A DNA stretch of 12,893 nucleotides, from NCBI GenBank assembly GCA_023250755.1, contig JAHFAC010000016.1:1-12893 (forward strand), written 5' to 3'. The stretch comes from Bacteriovoracaceae bacterium (GTDB taxonomy: Bacteria > Bdellovibrionota > UBA1018). Both the position numbers and the translations under genes were made by a program. This document shows, piece after piece, positions 1 through 6,837 of this stretch (position 1 is its first letter; the number at the start of each line of letters is the position of its first letter). The notes under the pieces are model-generated. The model was not told the origin of the DNA and did not search any database. It saw nothing but the letters and a program-made list of their open reading frames with translations.

Positions 1-351
1 GTGATCTCCGAAAAGTTCAAAACCCATCTTAATATAGATGATGTCTTCGGAAATCAGCTCGAATTTATCAATGGAAAAGCCACGGGTCACGTCATTCTCC
101 CAATCGTCAATGCCGAGCGAAAAGCCACTTTGCTTGAAATGCTCGCACAAAGAGAAGGAATCTCACTTTCTCAAACTCTCGCCGTAGGCGACGGCGCAAA
201 TGATTGGCTCATGCTCAAAAAATCAGGACTCGGCGTGGCATTCCACCCCAAACCTTATCTCAGAGAGCGATCCAGCACCGTCATTGATTACGGAAATCTC
301 GAGTCTATTTTACATCTTCCTACGCTCAGGCTATGCTCGGGGTATAAATAG
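1..351 (+). CDS. serB: Phosphoserine phosphatase, C-terminal part (5'-truncated by window edge)
   Basis: This is the last 116 residues of a HAD-superfamily phosphoserine phosphatase, which removes phosphate from O-phosphoserine in the last step of serine synthesis in the cytoplasm. The visible part carries the late HAD signature GDGAND (residues 63-68 of the fragment; its aspartates hold Mg2+), the upstream conserved lysine in the ERKATLL segment (K41), and the SerB-typical N-E/Q-L-E-F/I-x-x-G-K-x-T-G stretch at 18-29. LGVAFHPKP (77-85) matches the SerB motif LGIAYHAKP. The N-terminal DxDxT nucleophile motif must lie before position 1, so the GTG at position 1 is not the true start. One small oddity is Trp after GAND, where the family normally has Leu. 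The stop is at 349-351, and puuD-like follows after 29 nt on the same strand. Confidence 0.93.
   Translation: MISEKFKTHLNIDDVFGNQLEFINGKATGHVILPIVNAERKATLLEMLAQREGISLSQTLAVGDGANDWLMLKKSGLGVAFHPKPYLRERSSTVIDYGNLESILHLPTLRLCSGYK
309..337 (+). promoter_or_regulatory. Candidate sigma70-type promoter for the puuD-like gene, inside the serB 3' end
   Basis: TTTACA (309-314) and TATGCT (332-337) are separated by exactly 17 nt and lie 43 nt before the puuD-like start. They match the -35 consensus at 5 of 6 bases and the -10 consensus at 4 of 6. Such matches occur by chance, so this is a weak prediction; the gene could equally be read through from serB. Confidence 0.3.
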
Positions 352-380
352 TAAAAAAATCCTTTAGATAGGAGATCTTC

Positions 381-1082
381 ATGAATCTTGCAATTATGAG
401 CACCGATGGTTTTTTGTTTCTACTCAGATGGTTCCATTTTTTCTTCGGAATTATTTGGATCGGCCTTCTGTACTACTTCAACTTCGTACAAGGCCCCTTC
501 TTTGCTGAAACCGATGCAGCGACGAAGTCAGGCGCAATCCAGAAGCTCGTACCCCGTGCGCTTTGGTGGTTTCGCTGGGGTGCAATGCTTACATTCCTAA
601 CAGGTTGGACAAGCATTAGTATCCGATGGAGCCAGGGAGGTGGAGCCTCCTTTGCCTCCACTTGGGGCACAGCGATCCTAACCGGCGGAACTCTCGGCTC
701 ACTGATGTGGGCCAATGTCTGGTTTATTATTTGGCCCAACCAAAAAGTGGTCATTCAATCAGCCCAACAAGTAGCCGGGGGGGGCACAGCCATTCCTAGT
801 GCGGCCGCTTGCGGAGCGCGTGCAGGAGTTGCGTCCAGGACTAATGTGTTATTTTCAATTCCCATGCTGTTTTTCATGGGAGCTGCGAGCCATTTGCCGA
901 TTCCAGTCCGAGCAGACTCCAAACTCGGGCTTTTAGCGCTGATTTATGCCGTAATCCTAATTGCATTAGAAGGAAACGCAATCAAGGGCAAGACTGGCCT
1001 GATGACCACTGTTAAAGGAGTCATTACTTGTGGATTCCTTTTTGCGGCAGTGCTTTACGGCCTGATGGAAGCATTGCTTTAA
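381..1082 (+). CDS. PuuD/urate-hydroxylase-type membrane protein (Urate_ox_N domain only)
   Basis: This 233-residue integral membrane protein has about six hydrophobic segments (roughly 11-31, 60-80, 98-118, 153-171, 183-199 and 209-229). It matches the N-terminal membrane domain of the PuuD urate hydroxylase family: RWFHFFFGIIWIGLLYYFNF at 16-35, a WxRWGAMLTFLTGW block near 63-76, and SRTNVLFSIPMLFFMGA at 152-168. Family PuuD proteins carry a C-terminal cytochrome c domain. Here no CxxCH haem motif is present and the protein ends after the membrane part, so urate oxidation cannot be assumed. His19 is a plausible haem-ligand candidate by family analogy. The start is supported by AGGAG at 370-374, six bases before the ATG. 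An eight-G run (777-784) lies in codons 133-135. The last 59 nt overlap the convergent gene on the other strand. No purine-catabolism genes are nearby. Confidence 0.8.
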   Translation: MNLAIMSTDGFLFLLRWFHFFFGIIWIGLLYYFNFVQGPFFAETDAATKSGAIQKLVPRALWWFRWGAMLTFLTGWTSISIRWSQGGGASFASTWGTAILTGGTLGSLMWANVWFIIWPNQKVVIQSAQQVAGGGTAIPSAAACGARAGVASRTNVLFSIPMLFFMGAASHLPIPVRADSKLGLLALIYAVILIALEGNAIKGKTGLMTTVKGVITCGFLFAAVLYGLMEALL

Positions 1083-1986
1083 CTCGAGCCTGGAGCGCGC
1101 GAAAGGCCTGCTCCAAATAGTTTTGTCCGTTCTCTTCAATCGTGGCCCGAATCTTACCGCGCATGAGCCGGGAGATCGGGTCACTTTGTTTCATCAGATC
1201 TACTTCAAGAAGAAGAGCGTGGATCAAGACCGGTTCGATTACCTTTGAGCCACACTCGACATGAATCCACTCCCCCCAACCATCGAAGTAATGATCCGTA
1301 TAGACGTCTCGTAGCCAAAGAGTAGCCTCAGCCCTGGTGGGCTCACGAAACTTTCCCCCCTCTAAAATCACATTCACTCTCCGGTCTAAAATCTGTCGAA
1401 TGGGATGCATTTTGCCGGGGGCAAAATCCAGGCGCTTGATCCAAAGCTGTGGATGGGAGGGGAATTGGGGCTTGCCGACAAAGCCGTGCTTTTGAAACAC
1501 CTCCCAGGGGTCGACTAAAACACCTGGAAACTCATACTCCCTCCGCTCTCCCGTATGGAGATAATTCTGCGCCCGAGCCAACACAAGTGAGAAAAACAGT
1601 TCCTGTCTCTGCGACTCAGGCACCCCACTCATCTGCGCCACCTCGCGCGAATCGAGCTTCACTTGGCAAGGAAATTTATGACATTCAGCAACGGCTAGAA
1701 AATCCTCTCTTCCCCAAGGATTCCATGCCATCCAAGGACTGGCTCGGCTTTTTTTTATTTCCTGAAAAACCACACCTGGGACAAAAGTTTCAAGGGCACG
1801 AATCCAAGCCGAGCAAGAGCTCGCCTCTCGAATTCTTTCGGCTCTCACTAGCATCAGCAGAGGATCCTTGGAATCCACACCCGCCTCAAATCCCTGCCAG
1901 GATCCTTCTGTCTTTATTAAATGATCCGAGAGTGATCCAAATCCACCAAGAACAAAACCTGCGGTCACTAAAAGAGTTGGGAGCAT
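1024..1986 (-). CDS. Unrecognised exported protein of the Mla-type operon
   Basis: This 320-residue protein is one I cannot assign. The start has a hydrophobic stretch (residues 1-17, rich in Leu, Val and Gly, without an obvious basic n-region), compatible with an atypical signal peptide or membrane anchor. The rest is soluble-looking, with four Cys (58, 102, 107, 245) that could pair in the periplasm. The C-terminal third has the most distinctive segment, DVYTDHYFDGWGEW (227-240), then a basic helical tail (about 265-310). The ATG directly abuts the TAA of the mlaD-type gene (TAAATG), and I see no clear Shine-Dalgarno of its own, so translation is probably coupled to mlaD. That makes it a likely accessory factor of the same lipid-transport machinery (inference from position). 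Its 3' end overlaps the convergent puuD-like gene by 59 nt. Confidence 0.75.
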   Translation of the reverse strand: MLPTLLVTAGFVLGGFGSLSDHLIKTEGSWQGFEAGVDSKDPLLMLVRAERIREASSCSAWIRALETFVPGVVFQEIKKSRASPWMAWNPWGREDFLAVAECHKFPCQVKLDSREVAQMSGVPESQRQELFFSLVLARAQNYLHTGERREYEFPGVLVDPWEVFQKHGFVGKPQFPSHPQLWIKRLDFAPGKMHPIRQILDRRVNVILEGGKFREPTRAEATLWLRDVYTDHYFDGWGEWIHVECGSKVIEPVLIHALLLEVDLMKQSDPISRLMRGKIRATIEENGQNYLEQAFRALQARVKAMLPSGRKALPQKGIHK

Positions 1987-3519
1987 TTATCGCAGCGAAA
2001 AAAGTACCTTGATATCTTCATCATCAAAGGTAATTCCGGCACCAAAAGAATAAGCCAACTTGTCATTGACCTTAGTAAGCGTATCTAGACCACCTTGGAG
2101 ATAAAGCGAAGAAAAGATCTCTGAGCGAAAAAAAGGATGCAAAATGAGGTTCATACGGTCATCCGCGCCAGATCCTGATCCACGCGAAAAAAAATCGCTC
2201 CTAAATTTGATCATCGATTCATAACCCGACGGCCCAAGCCAAAGGGCCGCTGAAAGTGCCCCATCCCCATGGAGAATCCCCACAGCCAGATCCACTCGAT
2301 TGAAAAAAACTTTTCCCAACATTGCCGTAAACAAAAGCGCATTCGGCTCAAGTTGCGTATTTTGAACCGAGGGGGCCGAGACCCCAGAGGTGACCGTCTC
2401 GGTCTTGATCACCGTTCGCTTACCTCGAGGATCCACCGAGACACCCAGCAAATAATATCGATCATTTTTAGGCCAAACGCCGAGCTGAAACCATCCTCGT
2501 GCCGCGCCCTCTGTGGTAATTTGCTCGGCACCCGTATTTACAATAAAGCGGACACCACTCACTTTTGAAAGAAGGCGATTGATATTCTTGACTGCCTCAC
2601 CGATATCTTTTGCATAGGAGGGATCGTTGAGCAGCATACCCAAGGATCCTTCACCCTTATTGATCCGAGTCAACTGGTCACGCAATTGCTCAATGGCATC
2701 CTCTAACTTAGCCAAAGTCCGTTGGGCCGTCGTATTGAGGCTCCCCTCAGGAGATAAAGTACGAGATGCATTTTCAAGAGTCTTGTTCAACTGCTGCATG
2801 GTTTGCCGCAGCTCTTGGGGGTTGATCGCTTCTTTTAAATTATTGGTGAGTGAGGTCATCTCGTTGACCAAGCCATCGACCTGCTCAACGAGATGCTCAA
2901 CGTCTTGTGATCTTTCGCCAATCGGTATTTCTCGTCCGCCCCGTTTTTTACTTGATGAACCACTCGATACGGGACTCGCGACACTGGACTGGATTGGAGC
3001 AGGCGGAGCCTCTTCGGCTAAAGCCTCATGAATCAAAAACTGGGCAAAGCTTTGTAAAACTTTGTAAAAAGGCACAGTCACAGCGCCTTCAGGAGAAGGG
3101 GGCGTTTCTGGCTCCTTCTGTTCATCCCCCGCATGTCGATCCTCGGAAGTTGGACCTCCCACATATTTCACTGGTTTTAACTCAACAAATTTGTCCCCCA
3201 AAAATCCTTCGCCGCGCAAATACGCTCGAGTTGTCGGGAGAACTTCGACCGGAGCGGTAATACAGATCCCCAAGCGCACATGGGTTTCTGAAAGCTCGAT
3301 TGTTTTCAAATAGCCAATCTCAAGCCCAAGAGATCGAATGGGAGACTTTGATTTGAGCCCCGTTGCATCAGCCACATTAATATGCACCAGCTGGCATGAA
3401 CGCCACCAATAAGGCTTGTCATTTACAAAGACTGTCATAGCTCCTATTAAAAGGAGGCCAAAGATCGTAAAAGCACCTACCTTCATGCGTGTTGAAAAGC
3501 TGGACTGTGTCGTCGTCAT
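1987..3519 (-). CDS. mlaD: MCE/MlaD-family lipid-transport substrate-binding protein
   Basis: This 510-residue protein has one N-terminal membrane helix (about 16-33) and then an MCE domain (about 42-118, including VADATGLKSKSPIRSLGLEIG and LRGEGFLGDKFVELKP). MCE proteins form rings in the periplasm that carry lipids between the inner and outer membrane, fed by an MlaE/MlaF ABC transporter. After the MCE domain come a Pro/Ser/Glu-rich linker (about 120-200), a helical, probably coiled-coil region (about 205-320, rich in Leu, Gln and Asn), and a C-terminal domain of alternating hydrophobic strands (about 322-510) that is beta-rich and barrel-like. E. coli MlaD (183 aa) lacks this tail. The ATG lies 3 nt after the mlaE-type stop, with GGTGA eight bases upstream. 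The stop abuts the next gene. The mla symbol denotes family; the transported lipid and direction are unknown. Confidence 0.88.
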   Translation of the reverse strand: MTTTQSSFSTRMKVGAFTIFGLLLIGAMTVFVNDKPYWWRSCQLVHINVADATGLKSKSPIRSLGLEIGYLKTIELSETHVRLGICITAPVEVLPTTRAYLRGEGFLGDKFVELKPVKYVGGPTSEDRHAGDEQKEPETPPSPEGAVTVPFYKVLQSFAQFLIHEALAEEAPPAPIQSSVASPVSSGSSSKKRGGREIPIGERSQDVEHLVEQVDGLVNEMTSLTNNLKEAINPQELRQTMQQLNKTLENASRTLSPEGSLNTTAQRTLAKLEDAIEQLRDQLTRINKGEGSLGMLLNDPSYAKDIGEAVKNINRLLSKVSGVRFIVNTGAEQITTEGAARGWFQLGVWPKNDRYYLLGVSVDPRGKRTVIKTETVTSGVSAPSVQNTQLEPNALLFTAMLGKVFFNRVDLAVGILHGDGALSAALWLGPSGYESMIKFRSDFFSRGSGSGADDRMNLILHPFFRSEIFSSLYLQGGLDTLTKVNDKLAYSFGAGITFDDEDIKVLFSLR

Positions 3520-3522
3520 AAT

Positions 3523-4305
3523 TTAAGTCACCTTGAGTTTCGCAAAACCAAATGGCAAGAGAGACGTCAGAATGTAATCACTCAACAAAATGGTGAGACA
3601 CGATGCGACCACCGTGGTCCGAGTCGCAAACCCTACGGCCCGGGCGCCCCCCTGAGCGCGATACCCACAAAAACACCCAACCCAGGTCAGCACCAATCCA
3701 AAAACTGCGCCCTTAACCAGGCAGTGAGTAATCTCGATCGCATCCACTACTTTAGCAAACTGTTGCCAAAATATCGCACGATCCAGCCCCATCACCTCGC
3801 AAGCAATTGCACCCGCTGCAATAGTCCCCACTGCCCCAAAAAACATGGCCAGAAGAGGCATCATCAGAACACCGGCAAAAATCCGAGGTGCAACCAAGTA
3901 CTCCATCGGATCAACCGCCATCACCTCAAGGGCATCAATTTGCTCTGAAATCCGCATGCTGGCAATTTCAGCAGCCATGGCTGCCCCTGCTCGCCCGGTA
4001 ACCATGCTCGCTGCCATCACGGGAGCCAACTCTCGAAACAGAGTCACTCCCACACTCCCCCCCATCAGTGCCTCGGCACCAAAATAATGAAACGAGATAT
4101 AGAGTTGATAGCCCAGAACTCCTCCGAGAAAAAGTGCTGCAGTGACGATGATTCCCGTCGAACTCACCCCAATAAATTCACACTGCTTGAGAAAGAGCGC
4201 TCTCCTCTTCCAAAAATGTGGAAGTGTTAGGAGAGTGTCCCAAACAAAAAGAGTGAAATCACCCAGGACCAAAATCGTGTTTTGGAAAGGTTCGAGAAGA
4301 TTCAC
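3523..4305 (-). CDS. mlaE: MlaE-family ABC transporter permease
   Basis: This 260-residue inner-membrane permease belongs to the MlaE (PF02405) family, which pairs with an MCE protein and an ATPase to move phospholipids or related lipids. The family signature is clear: RELAPVMAASMVTGRAGAAM (91-110), followed by AAEIASMRISEQIDALEVMAVDP (111-133), and near the C-terminus GGARAVGFATRTTVVAS (219-235). Hydrophobic segments lie at about 48-70, 141-170, 196-212 and 231-250. The start is GTG at 4305-4303; an in-frame stop lies only two codons upstream, so no longer N-terminus is possible, and no strong Shine-Dalgarno is visible. It is first in a three-gene minus-strand operon, 3 nt from mlaD. The usual ATPase gene (mlaF) is absent from this operon, so nucleotide-driven action would need an ATPase encoded elsewhere. 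Confidence 0.93.
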   Translation of the reverse strand: MNLLEPFQNTILVLGDFTLFVWDTLLTLPHFWKRRALFLKQCEFIGVSSTGIIVTAALFLGGVLGYQLYISFHYFGAEALMGGSVGVTLFRELAPVMAASMVTGRAGAAMAAEIASMRISEQIDALEVMAVDPMEYLVAPRIFAGVLMMPLLAMFFGAVGTIAAGAIACEVMGLDRAIFWQQFAKVVDAIEITHCLVKGAVFGLVLTWVGCFCGYRAQGGARAVGFATRTTVVASCLTILLSDYILTSLLPFGFAKLKVT

Positions 4306-4392
4306 AGTTTAGACAGTAAAGATCAGAACTACCCGAAAAACAACGATTTTATGCGCTAGCAAAAATCTTTTACTCGAGATAGCACTGGACAA
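4306..4392. promoter_or_regulatory. Divergent promoter region between the mlaED operon and the MMPL/PAP2 operon
   Basis: This 87-bp AT-rich gap lies between two genes that both start with GTG and point away from each other, so it must contain, or overlap with, the promoters of both operons. On the minus strand TAAAAT (4351-4346) is a reasonable -10, but I see no convincing -35 at 16-18 bp. No clear promoter stood out on the plus strand, and neither start has a strong Shine-Dalgarno. The shared region would allow joint control of the two lipid-related operons. Confidence 0.5.
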
Positions 4393-6837
4393 GTGAGCTG
4401 CCTTTCACGCCTGATCTTGCGTTACGCCGGTATCGTGGTCATTTCCGGCCTGCTTCTTTCGTGCTTTGGGGCATATTATTCCATCCTGCTCTATGAAAAT
4501 CTCAGAACTGATCTAGAAGAACTCCTCCCCACCCAGGCCCGCAGTGTAATCGACCTTGATGAGGTGACCCACAGACTCGAATCAGTGGATAACTTGGCGG
4601 TACTGGTTTTTTCAAAGGATACCGAAGCCAGCAAGCTTTTTGTGACGCACTTAGCAGAACAATTGGGCAAAGCTCCCAAAAATGTGATTGCCAGCGTGGA
4701 ATACAAAATTGACGAGGAACTTCGGTTTTTTCGCGTACGCCGGGCTCTTTACCTTGATTTAATAGACCTAACCAAAGCGCGAAACTACGTGAGAGATCGA
4801 ATTGAATACGAACGCGCGCTTTACAATCCACTTAATATTTTTCGAGAAGAAGAAATTCCAGAACCCCAGCTTGACTTAAGAGCAATGAAGCAAAAGTATG
4901 AAAAAAAAGTCTCAGCCTACAGCCGCTTTCCCGACGGATATTACGCCACCTCCGATGAAACCAAAAGAGCCATCCTCGTCAATGTTCCAGGCCGCGCCTC
5001 CGGTATCACGGGTGCTTATCGCCTGAAATCCTATGTCGAAAAAACAATCGCAGAACTCAATCCCGCCTCCTTTTCACCCAACATCGAAATTAAATATACC
5101 GGGGGAGTTCAAAACACCATTGAAGAACAATCAGCAGTGTTAAAGGACCTCGGTGTTTCATCGATCATGGTCATTTGCCTAGTTTCTCTTGGGATGTTGA
5201 TTTTTTTTAAGGCATTTTTCCCCACTCTAGCACTCGTCGGCAGCTTGTTCATGGGCACACTTTGGACCTTTGGAATCGCTTATTTCACCAGCGGTTACCT
5301 CAATGCAAATTCGGCTTTTCTCGGAAGTATCATCATCGGAAATGGAATCAATTTTGGAATCATTTTTCTCGCTCGCTACATGGAAGAGAGAAGTCACAAC
5401 AAGAACCATGCCCGCTCGGTTTACATTGCAATGACTCAAACCTCAAAAGCAACATGGACAGCCGCTCTCGCAGCAGGCGTTTCATACGGATCGCTTGTTT
5501 TAACCAGTTTTCGAGGCTTTAAACAATTTGGCGTCATAGGACTCATCGGAATGATGCTTTGTTGGATCACGGCATTCACACTCTTGCCAGCGCTCCTCAC
5601 TGTTTTTGAGCGCATCTGGCCGCTCCACCCAAAGTATCGGTCTGAATCCAAAGCACCTGTCGCCTCAGGCCTTGCCAATTTGATCAGCCGCTTTCCTGCC
5701 CTGATTTGGGGTATTTCTTTTTTACTCACCCTTGCCTCTTTGGCGACTTTTTTCCGCTATGATCGAAAAATCATTGAAACCGACTTGACGAAGCTCAGAA
5801 ACAAAAAAAGCATGGAAGAAGGCTCGGCTTACTTATCAAAATATCTGGATGAAATCTTCCAGCGTTACCTTGCTCCGGTCGTGATGCTTCCTAAAAATCG
5901 CCACCAAACACAGGAGATTGCCGAAGCGTTAAAAGAAGAGAAAGAAAGCGAAGGCAGGAACAGTACGATCATCTCTGTGCAAACTTTAGACGACTTCATT
6001 CCCACACATCAAGCTGAGAAAATCCAAATCCTCAAGGAAATCAAAAAAATACTGCCTCCACGGATGATGCATCGCCTAGCACCCGAAGATCAAAAATTAA
6101 TTTATGAATTTTTGACGGATGAGGCTTTTAAGCCCATGCATATGGGGGAATTGCCCAAACTCATCCTCAATAAATTCACAGAAAAAGACGGAAGTGTCGG
6201 CAAACTCGTCTTGGTAGAGCCTCCTTTAGGAAACGCGCTCGCTGAAGGGGATCAGCTGATCGGCTTTGTGCGTAAATTAAGAAAAATCGCCGACTCGATC
6301 GCCCCTGGAACCCCTATTGCGGGCGCACTCCCGGTTTCAGCAGATCTAGTTGAATCGATCACAAATGACGGCCCACGGGCCACTTTTTTTTCTTTCTTGG
6401 CGGTTTTTCTTCTGGTCGTTTTCTTTTTTCGTAATCTAAAAACTATTTCTCTGGTACTTTTTGCCTTGATTTTAGGTGTACTCTGGATGTCAGGTGTGGT
6501 CCTGGGCTTTGGTTGGAAGATTAATTTTCTGAATTTCATCGCGCTTCCGATTACCTTCGGAATCGGCGTTGACTATGGAGTCAATATTTTTCAACGTTAT
6601 CGAGAAGAGAAAAAGGGCGGAATTTTAAGAGTCATCCGAAACACCGGGGGAGCCGTCGGACTTTGCAGCTTCACTACGATCGTGGGTTACAGCTCACTCT
6701 TGCTCGCTGAAAATCAAGCTTTCGTGAGCTTTGGTCGATTGGCTGTTTTAGGTGAGGTGACGTGCTTAACCGCAGCGGTTGTAGCACTTCCAGCCTACTT
6801 GGTTTTTCGAGATCGAGGTCAAAATGGGAAGAAATAA
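4393..6837 (+). CDS. MMPL/RND-superfamily lipid exporter-like protein
   Basis: This 814-residue inner-membrane protein has the two-repeat layout of RND transporters: TM1 at about 10-31, a large periplasmic loop (about 32-252), a membrane bundle (about 253-410), a second TM start (about 433-453), a second periplasmic loop (about 455-660), and a second bundle (about 662-805). It belongs to the MMPL/HpnN-like branch that exports hydrophobic molecules such as hopanoids, mycolate carriers or other lipids using proton flow. The second half has GIGVDYGVNIFQRYREE (723-739), with the Asp-Tyr pair expected for proton relay. The matching place in the first half is GNGINFGIIFLARYMEE (316-332), with Asn-Phe instead. 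The GTG start is chosen because it gives a complete TM1; the ribosome binding site is weak. The end overlaps the PAP2-type gene by 14 nt, suggesting translational coupling. The substrate is unknown. Confidence 0.87.
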   Translation: MSCLSRLILRYAGIVVISGLLLSCFGAYYSILLYENLRTDLEELLPTQARSVIDLDEVTHRLESVDNLAVLVFSKDTEASKLFVTHLAEQLGKAPKNVIASVEYKIDEELRFFRVRRALYLDLIDLTKARNYVRDRIEYERALYNPLNIFREEEIPEPQLDLRAMKQKYEKKVSAYSRFPDGYYATSDETKRAILVNVPGRASGITGAYRLKSYVEKTIAELNPASFSPNIEIKYTGGVQNTIEEQSAVLKDLGVSSIMVICLVSLGMLIFFKAFFPTLALVGSLFMGTLWTFGIAYFTSGYLNANSAFLGSIIIGNGINFGIIFLARYMEERSHNKNHARSVYIAMTQTSKATWTAALAAGVSYGSLVLTSFRGFKQFGVIGLIGMMLCWITAFTLLPALLTVFERIWPLHPKYRSESKAPVASGLANLISRFPALIWGISFLLTLASLATFFRYDRKIIETDLTKLRNKKSMEEGSAYLSKYLDEIFQRYLAPVVMLPKNRHQTQEIAEALKEEKESEGRNSTIISVQTLDDFIPTHQAEKIQILKEIKKILPPRMMHRLAPEDQKLIYEFLTDEAFKPMHMGELPKLILNKFTEKDGSVGKLVLVEPPLGNALAEGDQLIGFVRKLRKIADSIAPGTPIAGALPVSADLVESITNDGPRATFFSFLAVFLLVVFFFRNLKTISLVLFALILGVLWMSGVVLGFGWKINFLNFIALPITFGIGVDYGVNIFQRYREEKKGGILRVIRNTGGAVGLCSFTTIVGYSSLLLAENQAFVSFGRLAVLGEVTCLTAAVVALPAYLVFRDRGQNGKK

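Noticed and set aside
1449..2012. 187-codon open frame on the plus strand
   Set aside because: It lies wholly antisense to the exported unknown gene and the mlaD end, which have operon context and an N-terminal hydrophobic signal. Its translation is Pro/Ser-rich and family-less.
2269..3260. Three plus-strand open frames (99-134 codons) opposite the mlaD-type gene
   Set aside because: They mirror the mlaD coding strand, show no ribosome binding site or family resemblance, and the MCE gene explains the DNA.
6384..6391. Eight-T run in the MMPL gene as a slippage site
   Set aside because: It encodes part of an ordinary hydrophobic transmembrane stretch rich in Phe codons, the frame is kept, and similar T-runs occur elsewhere in the window.
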